NCBI GenBank assembly: GCA_020744425.1
Contig: JAGMUV010000022.1
Span: 620,001 to 684,000 of the forward strand
Reading direction: 5' to 3'
Length of the DNA stretch: 64,000 nt
Source of the DNA: Dactylonectria macrodidyma
Lineage: Eukaryota > Ascomycota > Sordariomycetes > Hypocreales > Nectriaceae
Below, piece by piece: positions 10,901 through 22,826 of the stretch (within the stretch, counting starts at the first letter, position 1; the number at the start of each line of letters is the position of its first letter). The notes beneath the pieces were generated by a model. It did no database searches. It was not told the origin of the DNA and saw only the letters and a list, made by a program, of their open reading frames with translations. Position numbers and translations under genes: made by a program.

Positions 10901-13900
10901 ATGGGCAGAAAGCAGAGGATCTACTCACTACGACGGCCGCTGGCCCGACTCCTTCCCAAGACACTGACCACACTACCAATTCAATGTCCTCCTATCGTTA
11001 TAACACCGAGTCTTAATCGGCGCGGCCCCAGACCAGGGGCCGCTTACCACATCCGCAGGAAACATACAAGACCAGTCCCTACCGAGAAAGATGCGCGGGT
11101 CGGCCAACCAGCACGGCCAGCAGCTCCCTCAATCTTTCCGATAGTGGATACTCCAGCCTCTCCGCTATTCCAAGAGCGAAAGAAGTCGTTGTATGAGGTC
11201 CTGAAGGCGATGGATGAACGTTGGGAGCAGAGGGTGAGAGATTCGGCGGGCCATACATGGAGTGAGCCGAGACCGCGCGAGCTCGAGCTGGAGACCGTCT
11301 GTGGCTTCTACAACAAGATGCATGACGAAAACACCATGGAGCTGACACACTGCGTCGTCTGCTATGAGCAGAAGGCATCCGTCGACGTCTCCGACTGGAA
11401 GTGGACGGTGTTCGAGCCGTTGTATCGGCAGGCGGAAACGCGCCTCACGCGTCAGGATCGGGAACATTTCGCATGCAGACAATGCTTCCCCCGTGAAGGG
11501 CCGGACAGGTTCCCTGTCTGCCAAGACTGTAGTCATGCCTTAGAGGCGGCTAAGCTCCCGCGTGCCTGCCAAGTCAACAACCTCGGCCTTGGATGCGTCC
11601 ATAGATATCCGGCGGCACTGCGAGACTTGACTCCAATGGAAGAACGGCTCATTGGCTTGTACATACCTTGTGGTTGGATCACCAAGTTCCAGATCGACAT
11701 CGAGAAGGCTACCAACGGCCGATATCGTAAGCACAAGAAGGGCCACATTACCGTATTCCCCAACGACGTGGAGAACTTGGTGTCGAAAGTGCTCCCGCAC
11801 CCCATGATGAACGAGCTGGAGAGGATCCACGTGTGCTTCGTAGCACCACGGAAGCCGGTGCCTACCGACATTGCCTGGATGATGTCGGTGCGCCCCCAGC
11901 GGCTGAAAGGCGCGCTTACCTGGCTGAAGCGGTATAATCCGTTATTCCGAGATATTTGTATCAGTGAGGAGAACCTCCGGAGTTGGGGGGACTGGTGTTC
12001 CGGTACCGAGGTGCCGCAAGCTATATTCGATAGCATGGTCCCATACGAGCTGAGCGCGGAGGACCAAATCCGGACTGGATACTATGTGTCGGCCGTTGAG
12101 CGTGGTCGTGCAGAGCAGCCTATTCGTACGGTCGAAGAGGTGCTAGCTATGCTGGAAGACCGCGAAGACGATGCTGTGCGACAAGAGAACGAAAGCAACG
12201 CGAGACTAGGCGGCCTGCAGGGGCGCCATCTCCAGAGAGAGGAGCTGGATCTTCGGCATATAGAGGAAGAGCTAATCGAGATGGTTTCAACAGGGATGTT
12301 GGGGCTCGACGAGACGGCGGACCACGGGCCTAAAGAACGGCTTCAGTGGGTCCAGGCCAGTCTGGACCAGACGGATGGCGGCCATCGGGGCAAGAAGCGC
12401 CGGCGGAGCGAGGGTGGAATCGGATACTTTACCGGCACTACGGAACCCTTTATTATCAACCAGCGGGGGGAGGAGTATGTCGATAGCAACGACCCCGATT
12501 TCTTTCCCAAGACCTTCCCCTGCCTCTTCCCATGGGGCCGAGGAGGCCCTAAGTTGGCGGAGGATGCCGGTGTCGGATTCACGGGCGTCTATAGTAGCTG
12601 CGGCCAGGACCGTAACTTCACCCTACGGAGTTGGGCGAGATTGGTGCTCCAGCGACACGGTATGTACCCGCCGAGCTGGGAGATCAGACGGAATTGACCA
12701 GTAGTAGGCGGCCTTTTCGCGACGCACCCGGCCTTTCCCTTCCTCATATACAACATGCTGGTCCGCTCGGAGAACCGGCGGATCAGCTATATTCGCATGC
12801 AGAAGCGGTCCTTCGCTCGGGTGGAGCAGATCCTCCGTGCGCTGACTGCTAGCGAGATCGAGGCCGCGGAGGAAGAATACCGCCAGACTAGGACGACTAC
12901 GAACGAGGACGTCTCCTTCCTGCTTCGAGAGCTCAGCGCCTTCGGGCATGGCCAGCATATGTCGAACGAAGAGAGACTCGGTCACCGTCGCAAGATCAAC
13001 TCCCTCAGCTTACTGCTAGGGATGAAGACAATTTGGTTCACGCTGAATCCAAACGACCTGACCAACGAAGTAAATATGAAGCTGACTGCCTACCGGGCTG
13101 TGAGCGGAGAGCTGGCCAGGCAGCTGGTGGACCAGTTCCGCAAGCACATCGGTCGGGTACAGCATGTAGTGCGAGATCCTGTGAGCTCCGCTAAGTTTTT
13201 TGACCGCGAGATCCGTCTCTTCTTCCAACACTGCGTACGCGTAGGGGGGCTATCGATATTCGGCAAGGTCTCTGGCTATTATGGCTGCGTCGAGACGAAC
13301 GAAAGGGGGGCGGAGCACCTATACGGATTCTTGTGGCTCGACGCCAACGTGGAAATGCCCACTGTCTTAGACGATATGCAAGATGACGGGGCATACGCGG
13401 AGCAGGTGTGTCGATACCTTGATACCCTGGTGAGTGAGGTAAGCGTATTGCCTAGCTAGACGTGGTAGAGAGGGAAGAGCCGCTCACCCAGGCACGGTAG
13501 TGTTGTGACGAACGAGGGGCGAAACGATACCGACGGTAGGACAGCGTCTTCCGTGATATAAGCGACATAGTGAACGATGCTAACAAGCTGGCCGATGTGT
13601 TCGAGAGCGAGGCGAACTGGGTGGCGCATCGTTGCCAGATGCACAGCTGCGGCGCAACATGTGTTAAGTATAGCTTCAAGGAAAAGGACCGGACAAGAAA
13701 GCAGCACCCGTGTCGTTTCTGAGCTCCGTGGGCGCTGCGGGAACAGACTGAATTCACACCGAGCGGCCTGCTGCACGTCAAACGCAATCACAGCCGGATT
13801 AGCCGGTTCAACAAGGCCCTAGCAGTTGCCTTGCGGCACAACCACGACATTCGACTGCTCGTCACAGTCACGTCAAGCCTAGCCATGAGCTATTACGCCA

Positions 13901-16900
13901 CGAATTACGCCACGAAGCTAGACACGCCGTTATGGAAACGGGCGGCGCTTATGAAGACGGTGTGGGAAAGGATGTCGGCGGACGTTGGGGCCGAAGGCCA
14001 AGTAGCGCATAACGACGAAGCCCCGAGGGCCACGCAGGTAAATAATAAGGCCAGGCAATTCCTGGCCCGAACGGCAAACCAGATCTTCACCAGCAGGGAG
14101 CTATCCGCTGTGGAGGTATGCAGCAGGCTCCTCGGTCATCCTAACCACTACTCCAGCGTGGAGAGATGGCAGAGCATTCACCTCAATACGCTATACTGGG
14201 TGGTCTTCAGGAGGTGGCGGGGTCTACAAGACGCAGCCGGACCGGAGGCTCGTCTGCGAGCGGCCCCGGAGACGATCAACATAGCGCAGTCTGGTGTGCA
14301 TCTTCCACTGCTGGAGGCATACGCCGGGCGTGGGGCTCTATTGGAGGACCTCTGCTTCTACGACTATGCCAGCGTGATTCAAGTGCGTCGGGTTGGGAAG
14401 CGGACGAACGTAGACAAGCCGCAGTATTTCCCCTTCGACCAAGACCTTGTCAATGGAGAGGGATGGATCCAAGAGCTCCTGAAGGCAGGGGCGCAGTACG
14501 TCCCGGTGCTCACCGGCCCCCTTAACCACGACCTGGATAAGCTAGACCCAGGATATTACCAACGGTAAGAGAGGTGAAGAGAGAGAGAAGGCTCGTCGGA
14601 GAGCTAACGGCATACAGAACCGCGGTGGTCCTCCTAGCACTCTTTGTACCTTGGCAACGCTTCACGCGCCTGGACGAGCTCTACGGCTACCGCTATGCAT
14701 CTGGCGAGTACCCCTCAGTCAAAGACGTGTGGCAAAAGCTGTCGGAAGCCATACCGGACCGGGTGAAAGGGGTGGTTAACAATATTAAGCTTCTGCACAA
14801 GAGCGCCGAAGATGCTAAGAAAGACGCGGCGTTGTGGGCTAGCCGCAGCGAAGGTGACGAGGAGAAAGAGCACGAGCCGGCGGAGGAAGGAATAGCCCCT
14901 GGCACCTCGTGGCGACCGCAGAACACGGACTTGAGGTACACATTCCATGACGCAGTATATAACCTGCATGGCGATCAAGGGGTTGCCAAAGACTTCCCCG
15001 CACTGGCAAGGCTGCTACAGGCGCTCGAGAGAGCCAGCTTCTCTGACCCCGAACCGGACCCGTGGCGCGCGGACACGCAGTCCGAACATCAAGCGACAGT
15101 AAAAACGATGACGAAGCCCGAGATTGGCATGGTACGGGCGGCCCAGCTGCGGCTCCACAGAGCCAGAGTGCTAGCCATCGAAGGGGATGATGAAGTCGGC
15201 GAAGATAAGAACGGCGACGAGGCTGGTTTCGGTCTCGGCGATGATCAGTATTTGTTCCCACCTATCCCGGCGCCCAACCTAACCCCCGCTCCAGCTCATA
15301 CTTGGGTAGATATAGCACCTGGCAGCAGCTTCCTCCTGGTTGGGAATATGATAGGCAAGCAGCGAACGCTAAACCGCATGCAGAAGATTGCCCTCGGCCT
15401 TATCTGTGAGGCGATGGACAGAGCGGAGAAAGTGTCAGATATAGCTGCTGACGGCAACGAAGGACACACGGTGTGGGAGCAGCCACCTCAACATCTCCAA
15501 TACATAGGCGGCAGCGGCGGCACCGGGAAGTCTTGGCTCATCGGGACTCTGAAAGAGGTATTCGCGGCGAAAGGGTCGTCGAAACGTATTGTCATAACAG
15601 CTACGTCCGGGACGGCGGCGGCAGGGATCGGCGGTAACACCATCCACTCCGCGCTGGGGCTAGCCTTCAAGGATCAAGACGGAGCGGCGATGGAAAGCCT
15701 ACCATCCGCGAACCTGGACAGGAGCCGGCAGCGTTGGAGAAGGCGTGACGTGCTTGTGGTCGACGAGGTAAGCATGTTAGGACTTAAGACGCTCTACGAA
15801 GTAGACCACAAGCTGCGGGCGCTCCGCGGCTTCCCAGACAGGCCGTTCGGCGGGATACCGGTGGTGGTCTTCACGGGCGACTTCCTCCAGTTCGGGCCAG
15901 TACTGCAGAAGGGCCTGCTGAGCCGGGTCGACCCCAGCGACAACGGCAAGGGGCTACGGAACCTCTCGGATCGTGCGACGCAATATCGATGGCAGCAGAT
16001 CCAGGCCAAGACGACATGGGAGCTGTTTACCAACGTAGTGATCCTAGAGGAGCAGAAGAGGGCCGAGGGCGACGAGGAACTGATAGGGCTTTTAGAACGC
16101 ATCCGGACAGGCCGACAGACGGCGGCCGACCTGGACAAGCTCAACTCACGATACATCCCTGACGAGAAGCTCGACTTCACGGGAGGCCGGCGCGCCATTA
16201 TCCCGCTCAACCGACACAGGTGGGACCTCACGCTCTGTGCCGCCCTGGCCTTCGGCGAGGAGCACGGCAGGAAGGTGTCCCTGTTCATGTCCGATCACCA
16301 GTGGAAAACCCGCGTGCCCAGCGAGGAAGAGATGGAGGCCGTAGTGCTGCTCGGAGATGACGCGCAGCTCCCCATCCCAGGCATCTTTCCGTACGTCGAG
16401 GGCATGCCCGTCATCGTCAACCAGAACAAGTACCTGGGGCTGAAAGTAGTCAATGGAGCAGAGTTCACGGCCGCCGGCGTCGTCGCAGACGGAGAGGTAG
16501 AAGAACGGGTGATCCACGACTGGCTGTCCGTCTTCCTCGGGCCGCCAAGCGGGATCCTTCTCCAATCGCAGGATACGGAGGGGCTCGCGTTCCCGCACAT
16601 ACCTCCGCGTACCCTCATGCTAGGGACAGAGACTGTGCAGCTTGACAAAGAAAAGCACGGCAAATACGTCTGTCCGCGACTTGCAGCCAAGCGGGAGTTT
16701 AAGATGGGGCTGACGCGTACGGGGCTGCCATGCACGCCAGGCTTTGCGCTTACTGACTATAAGGCACAAAGCAAGACCCTAGAGAAGGTTCTGCTTGGGC
16801 TCTATGGGAGAAAAGGGACGAAGGGATACCCGAGCATGGAGAAGTGCGGTGTGCTTAGCTTGTACGTGCAATTATCACGGTGCAAGCGGTTACGGGACAT

Positions 16901-17042
16901 ACGGCTTATACAGCCAATTCTAAGGGAGCACTTCGAACAGGCGCGGATGTATCCGGAGCTCATAGAAGGGGTCGATCGATTAAAAGAGCTAGCAAGACAG
17001 ACGGTTGAGCGGTTTGAGGTCAGGCATGGGAAGCAAGGTTAG
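10901..17042 (+). pseudogene. Helitron Rep-helicase, near complete, four exons with one nonsense codon
   Basis: Rolling-circle replicase/helicase of a Helitron. Exons: 10901-12659, 12708-13438, 13540-14564, 14618-17042 (1980 codons, phases agree). Intron 1 (48 nt, GTATGT...TAG) and intron 3 (53 nt, GTAAGA, GCTAAC branch, CATACAG) restore family motifs exactly; intron 2 (GTAAGC at 13439 or GTGAGT at 13430, to TAG at 13539) is likely but less certain. Domains: Helitron-associated N-terminal region (LTPMEERLIGLY, about residues 245-400), Rep N domain (IWFTLNPNDLTNE), Rep motif ERGAEHLYGFLWL, and a Pif1-like helicase with Walker A GGSGTGKS near 15510, Walker B VLVVDEVSM near 15755, TGDFLQFGPV, and C-terminal LTDYKAQSKTLEK and LYVQLSRC motifs. 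Defects: in-frame TGA at 13720-13722 within CRF-stop-APW, and the second HUH histidine is Tyr (TAC at 13322). Confidence 0.88.
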
Positions 17043-17050
17043 GAGGCAAT

Positions 17051-17078
17051 CTCCGTTTCGTTCACAGTAAAAACGGAG
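17051..17078. repeat. Hairpin just after the Helitron gene
   Basis: CTCCGTTT (17051-17058) pairs with AAACGGAG (17071-17078) around a 12-nt loop, starting 9 bp after the helicase stop codon. Helitrons end in a hairpin followed by CTRR; a clear CTRR is not visible right after it, so it may instead be a transcript-end structure. Confidence 0.5.
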
Positions 17079-17085
17079 AGCGGAG

Positions 17086-17541
17086 CCAATCAGAAGCCAT
17101 TTTATTAGCCAATCAGAAGGCAGATAACTTTGCAACCAATCAGAGGCCAGGGACGGGGGTGTGAAGGGTCGGGCGCGAATAAGAACAGGGGAAGGCGCAC
17201 GTCCGCCGGGGGACGTTGGAAGTTGGAAGCTGGGCGTGATGGGCAAGTTGGCGGCTCCCTTGCGCTGAGTAGCCTTTCGGTACGAAGCTTGCAACAAGAG
17301 CCTGTATGGCTGTTTTACTAGTGGGTTGCTGCACGTGTTGAGAAGAGGGCGCGGTTTTAAGTGGTCGGCTCTGGGTGGGTGGATGAAGAGACTTGGCCAA
17401 TAGGGCGCGTGTGTGTGTTACCTTTATTTTGCGTAGCCAATAAGACTAAGACGTACGCAGCAGGCTTTGAGGAGCAGGCACCATTTTGAATGGCACGATT
17501 TGAAGAGCTTAATGCGGAACTAAGAGACCTAGCCAATAGGG
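17086..17541. promoter_or_regulatory. Cluster of six CCAAT boxes
   Basis: CCAAT occurs on the plus strand at 17086, 17109, 17136 (each as CCAATCAG), 17397, 17437 and 17533. Such density is typical of CCAAT-binding-complex promoters. No gene start was identified next to it, so the target is unknown; it may belong to the Helitron 3' region or to a lost gene. Confidence 0.45.
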
Positions 17542-18180
17542 TGAGGGTGAATAATTGAGACAGGGATCAGGGGACTTAGACTAGCAGAGATCACAATACC
17601 AAAGAGGGAAAATTGTCAATTTGAGTAGTTATAAGAAGCTGAAGTTGAGGTAGAAGTTGAGGTAGAAGTTGATGAAGACTTGGATATATTGAACTAGCAA
17701 ATATTTCAATAAAAAATGGGAGAGCAGTTAAGATTACTACTCTGTGTGTGAGAGAGAGAGAGAGAGCAATTGTAAGATAAGCCTGCAAGGTTGGCAGGCA
17801 AAATGTACAGAACAAAGAAGAGACACATCTGAGATTTATGATAGATTAAATGATATCGTATATACAATGCGAAGATTGATACCACTCGGTAAAGATATTG
17901 TATTTCGTTGCTCAGAGAGGATTTGGCATCGCCGATCTCCATCCAACATTTTCAGCCAAGAGCAACTGTCCCTGCCGATGTGGATACTCGCACAATTGAA
18001 TTGATCAATTAACGGTGAACAGATTTGCTTTTTCCATGAGTACAAAGGATTGGCCAAAACGTCAGCACATGGGGAAAGCAAGAAGCATCTTACTCTTTAC
18101 TTTATTTAGGTTCAGCTAAGAATAGGAGGAGGAAAAGGGGAAAGGGGGGATGATTAATGGTGCCCTGCCACCTACGTCAC
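17542..18180. other. Intergenic with simple repeats
   Basis: Contains about three copies of a 12-bp unit GAAGTTGAGGTA (about 17641-17672) and a GA microsatellite (about 17748-17767). No gene recognised. Confidence 0.6.
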
Positions 18181-18219
18181 AGTTAAAATGCATATCCACG
18201 CTCTTAATATTCTTCCTAG

Positions 18220-19700
18220 CCAGTCCCACGACTTATCTGCCCGGCAGCCCCGGGTCGTCTCTTCGCTCAGTTGCTCTAGCCTCTGCTGGACCTGGGGTTC
18301 CCCCTTAGCCCTCCCCTATTGCCGACAGTCTGACATGTACCAACTTGTTAAGCCGACCGGCTTCTTGCTGGAACTCTTCCTTCACTCCCTAATCGGATGC
18401 GTAGTCGTCGTTATCGGGATGCATCATGCTACTAACAATAGACTTGGCCTCTTCGCAGTCTTCGGTCTTGTAGAATTTCAGCCCAAAGCTGGACATGAAT
18501 GTTAGCGAGTCACCTTAATGCTTCTTGATGAACTTGAGTTCGCCGGCGTCAAAATACTAGTCAGCTAGCTGCCCCTCTGGGCGGTCATCGTTAGGGTAGT
18601 CCCGACCGATATCGCTGTCGTCGCTGTCGTCGCTGTCCTCACTGCCGGCCAGGATGGCCCGGAGGATACTACGACCCTCTTCGCGATCCTCTTCCTTGTT
18701 GATGTTGAGACCGTCGCTCGCTAGAAACCTGAATTCACTGCCCCAGTGTTTCTTGAGCCACTGCATTTCCTCGGTCGAAAGTGTTGGAAATCACAAGTGT
18801 GAGGCGACCAAGTCGGTGGCAAGGTGTGGAAGAAGGAGGAACATTCTACAAGAGATCATACCTGTACATAAACAGTGGTTCCCCTACTGTACATTCAGGA
18901 TGAATTAAGCAGCTTGAATCTTCTCATTTCAACAGAAAGTGGGCCTACCTCCGCCGGCTGCAGGTCTTGGCCGGCACGCGATGCCTCCCATTTCTCCCGC
19001 TCACTGTCGGCCCATCGCACGTTCATCCAGTACATTGCCGACGGATCAAAGGGCATAGGGCCAACCCGAGGCCCAACCGGTGGACCGCTGAACCTCACCT
19101 GGAAGAATTTGCCGTGGGGGTCAAAGTAGGCAACGGTCCTACCCTGTTTATCGATGATGGTGCCTTTTGTGTTTTGCACACTAGATCCCGTATGGATATC
19201 GTATTTGTCTAGAATCGGACTTCCAATGACATTACAGATGCCTGTGGGGATGTGAAGGACGTTGCGCAGGGTCATAGGATGCCACGGGATCGCGGACCAG
19301 TCGCCCTCGGACTTCGTTTGACCGGAAGTCCGACCGTGCCAATCCCCACAACCGGCGTTTGAATCCCCCCCATCAAGTGGCCGACCGTGGAGTTGAGAGG
19401 TGTGTAGTCGGCGCCAAACCACGACCGACCCTTGGCGGCACTAAAAATCGATTAGACGTCAACTAAAGCTGCACTTCGACTTCCGCTTGGCCACTACTCC
19501 AACGGGTGCCCAAAACGTCCGGTTCGCGTTCGATGACGATGATGACGTCTGAAGCGGGGTTCGCAGCACCAAATATCCACCAAAGACCCAAATCTCCGTC
19601 AAGTGGCTACCAGGTATTCCAAAAGGGATAAAGGAGATCATAATGAAATGTCGAGAAAAATCAATCCTGTATTTTCTATATATATATATCATATTATAAA
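18220..19700 (-). pseudogene. Decayed gag/protease-like (Copia-related) protein gene
   Basis: Minus-strand remnant of a fungal protein family with a retropepsin-like beta-barrel segment. Recognisable parts: SWFGADYTPLNS and VVGIGTVGLPVK (about 19420-19310), then after a frameshift LRNVLHIPTGICNVIG (about 19265-19215), then EMQWLKKHWGSEFRFL...EEDREEGRSILRAI (about 18770-18650), then a diverged second copy of that module, ELKFIKKH...SSFGLKFYKTEDCEEAKSI (about 18530-18440). Inside the last copy are in-frame TAG and TAA stops. The LHIPT-type motif resembles the Ty1/Copia gag-pre-integrase neighbourhood, but no integrase or RT is present, so this is either a domesticated gag-like gene or a fragment. 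Introns between modules are likely but not resolved. Confidence 0.55.
18610..18645. repeat. Imperfect TCGCTG trinucleotide-type repeat
   Basis: Plus-strand run of TCGCTG units in the decayed gene; on the minus strand it encodes an acidic Ser/Asp (DDSDDSD) tract. Confidence 0.7.
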
Positions 19701-20141
19701 TCCGATATAATGTAATAACTTAAGCAGGAGCAGGCATCTCACAAAATGCAAATGACAAGAGCGCCAACATTATTATAAATTAAAAGCTCACGTAAAACCC
19801 ACGTGATTCTTAACAGAAAAAACCCAGCCAATGAAGACTTCTTTACACTTGATCTCGGGGGGAGGGTGAATTCGAAGTTCATCCACATGTGGCAAATGAG
19901 AGTGGGAGGATTAGGAGCACATGTGCCAAATGAGAATGGGAGGATTAGGACCAATTAGGAGGCGCAGTTGCGCATGGCTTAATCGGGTAATTTTCCGGGG
20001 GGGGGGGCCAAATTTTGGGGGTGAAAATCCCAGAGCTTAAGAAGACCTTTCGTACCGAAAGGCAAAGACCTTCCTAACGGAAGGCACCCTCATTATTCGG
20101 GAAACTTAAGAACTGATGTAAAGTCAGCCTTCGGCTGAATC
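19701..20141. other. AT-rich intergenic with a G run and small hairpins
   Basis: Contains a poly-G run (about 19997-20007) and, at about 20045-20135, three neighbouring palindromes: CCTTTCGTACCGAAAGG, CCTTCCTAACGGAAGG and CAGCCTTCGGCTGA. No gene seen. Confidence 0.6.
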
Positions 20142-21239
20142 ATGACTAATATAGCTTCTTCTTCCTCAGTCTCTATCATTTACCCGACACCCCCGCTGCT
20201 AAATAAGCGTGGGCAGAGAGCGATCGGTGCGGATCTTACCATCACCTACCACTCTGACCTAGCCCAGTGCGAAATCCTCCTAGCTGGCTCACGCTATACG
20301 AATGCAGGGAACTTCAAGGCTAGGACCTTCCTGCCCTTTATCCAGCCTGCGTTCATTCTCGACCTTTATCCGCACCTCCTCAGTCCTAAAGATAACAAGA
20401 TCTCAGGGCTTCCTTTACTACTCTCCATATTCAACCCCGGAGTAAGAACAGCGACCTTAGAGGAGGACTGGGAGGGGAAATGGTTTACTATAGTCGCCCG
20501 ACTTTATCCAAACAAACTTACCTTCTATAGCGTAAGTTTAGATGGATAGGAGACAGAAGAAACTCAATCTGTGCAGGTTGCGCTAGCACTGCCGCGCGAT
20601 AGCGGCCTGACTCCATACGTCTTCTTACATCCTACTCATATAGGTCATTAATGCTTATAATCCTATAGTATTGTCCCTCGACTCCTCAGTAGTAGCGACG
20701 AAGGTGCCCCCTGGCCAAGCTCTTCAGCATATGTATCCCTTGCCAGTCCTCTCGATCTAGACACTTTCCATATTAAGGAGGATGTCTGGCCAGAGCCGCT
20801 AAGCAAGACTTCGGTATTCATAAAGCTGGGTTCTTACTTAGTGCCAGAGAACGACCGCCCTCCTCACAAAGGCGTACACATATGCTACGTCCTCCTCCTC
20901 TTCCCCATAGAGTAACAACCATAGAGTTCCCTACTCGGGTAGATGCGACAAGCTGTAAACCCCTTTCCTATAGGGTTATGGATTGTATGCAGCGGTCGTG
21001 TCTTGGGGGTCCTTAACCGCGATCTTATCCAATGCCCGCAAGTTGTCGATTCCACCGTCCGGATCTTAGTAATTCTCCCTGACGATTGGGAATTCGTTCG
21101 GCAGAGTGCCCTGTCTACACATAATACATCCATGCCCATATCGTCGAATCCTGTCAATGAGTTGCCTACGCCGCCACAACCAGCTGGCCCTGGGGGCGTT
21201 ACGAGCCTTGGGCCAACATGGATGCTATCCCAGGGATAA
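20142..21239 (+). pseudogene. Unrecognised gene, one frame broken by several stop codons
   Basis: A single plus-strand frame of about 366 codons reads as ordinary protein sequence from the ATG at 20142 to 21239 but contains TAG at 20547, TAA/TAA near 20650, TAA and TAG near 20910-20920 and a TAG near 20938. The first 135 codons are intact (LNKRGQRAIGADLTITYHS, LFNPG-like SIFNPGVRTATLEEDW, FTIVARLYPNKLTFYSVSLDG). Later parts read DSGLTPYVFLHPTHIGH and VDSTVRILVILPDDWEFVR. No frameshift is needed, so decay was by point mutation only. I do not recognise the family. It ends where the pogo-type fragment begins, so it may have been interrupted by it or belong to the same mobile unit. Confidence 0.5.
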
Positions 21240-22826
21240 GGATCGCACAGCCAGACACCGGCTTCAGCAACCAACTTATCACATTCGAATGGCTTCATCA
21301 CTTTAATGCGTTCTCTGGCTTGCTTCTATAAAGGCTAGTCAGAACGGCGTAACTCTTACAGAGTGGTTCGGCTGCGATGAATGGCTTCGAGATGCCTCAT
21401 CGCCACATATCACATTGACAGCGCCTCCCGCTATTGGCAACGATGAGGGTAGAATCTACCGACTTCTCGTGATCGACGGCTTCTCCGGCCACCTAGGCTT
21501 CGATGCTATTCAGTATTGCATTCAATTTGATATCATCATTTGCGTGTTGCCGTCACACTCAACACACCTTACGCAGCCGCTTGATGTTGGTGTTTTTCAG
21601 CCGATGAAGAACTCACATCAGAAGGAACTTAGGAAATCTATTCAGGAAGGCAATATAACTTTTTCCCGCGAAGACTTCGCCGCTGCATTCTCAAAGATCT
21701 ACAGAGACGGCTTCAAAAGACATAACATCATGTCAGGGTTCGAAAAAGCCGGTATTTGGCCCACATCTTCGAAGCCCGTGATCGACCGCATCCTCGCCAA
21801 GCACCGCAGAGAGCGAAATGCGATCCACCCGTCTGTTCTTAAGATGTTGCCTTCAGAGACTCGATTTCAGGATGCTCAAGACCAGATAGAGCGGATCTAC
21901 AGGCGGTACCAGGAGGTCATGAGCTCCCCAACCCTTGAAGTATCGCCAACATCCGCGACGTTGTGACTGAGGCGGGCCTGCTGCATCGAGAACGTGAAGC
22001 CGTTGCCTCACACCGGCTTAATTGTATCGAGAAATTCGGGAAAAGAAGGAGGCCCGGCCAGCGCGTACGGCCAAGTGGTGACTTCGTCACAAGTGTTGGA
22101 TTTCCTGAGATTCGGGCTCAACATGAAGCAGCTATGGCAGCAGCAGAGGCCAAGGAACAGCATTCTCAACTGCGGTCAGGCAGATCTATCATTCTTCAGG
22201 AGATAAGGGCTCTCAAGGCTGCTTGGCGGCAGGAAATTCAGTCCCGGGGAGTCAGTTATCTGCCGAGACTAACTTGGAACCAGTGGCTCGAAGAGACCGG
22301 CCACCTCGACCGATACAAAGACCTCGAAGCAAATCGAAAGCATCATAATGACTCCCTTAGCCAGCGGCCAAAGAAGTCACTTTCTGAAGCCCAAGAACAA
22401 GCCCGCCGTGCCGCAAGACCGATTATCGCGATGGATCAGAGTGCCTGGCCTGATGATGATGATAACGTCGAATTCACCCTCACAGGACCACTTCAAGAAG
22501 AGGAAGACGATGAAGATGATGAAGTCGATCTCATAGGATTCAGTGACCTAGGCGGCGAGGAAATTCCTGATCTTATAACGCCTCCAGGGATAACATCATC
22601 GCCGCCCCCTGGTGCCCTGGATCTAGTCGATGACGCCGATGACGATAACATCACAACACCACAACTTCCCGACCCAATGCCAACAGTACGAAGATACGAT
22701 GACATCAAGAAGATACTGAAGGAATTTCGTGACGATCAGGCTACTAGGAAGGTGGAGGCAACACATGGTCAACAGGGTCCTGATCGGCAGCCAGAATCAG
22801 GCCCTAGGAAAAGGCGGCGCAATTGA
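21225..22826 (+). pseudogene. Pogo/Fot-type DDE transposase fragment with two frameshifts
   Basis: C-terminal two thirds of a Tc1/mariner-superfamily (pogo-like, DDE_1) transposase. Visible: IRIAQPDTGFSNQLITFEWLHHF at about 21228-21296, a frameshift near 21305, then TEWFGCDEWLRDA, the catalytic block LLVIDGFSGH (about 21457) and LPSHSTHLTQPLDVGVFQPMK (about 21550-21608), RHNIMSGFEKAGIWP, then a second 1-nt shift at about 21940-21963 into the frame carrying VVTEAGLLHRERE and a long acidic tail (EEEDDEDDEVD) ending RKRRRN at 22826. The N-terminal HTH/CENP-B-like region and the first catalytic Asp are missing or unrecognisable. Overlapping frames at GTTGTGACTG (about 21958-21967) show the second break. 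Confidence 0.8.

Noticed and set aside
12695..12697. TGA as a nonsense mutation in the plus-strand Helitron
   Set aside because: It lies in a 48-nt intron (12660-12707) whose removal restores conserved residues on both sides.
14839..15261. Minus-strand frames inside the Helitron helicase
   Set aside because: Arg/Pro-rich shadow translation of the helicase gene, no motif.
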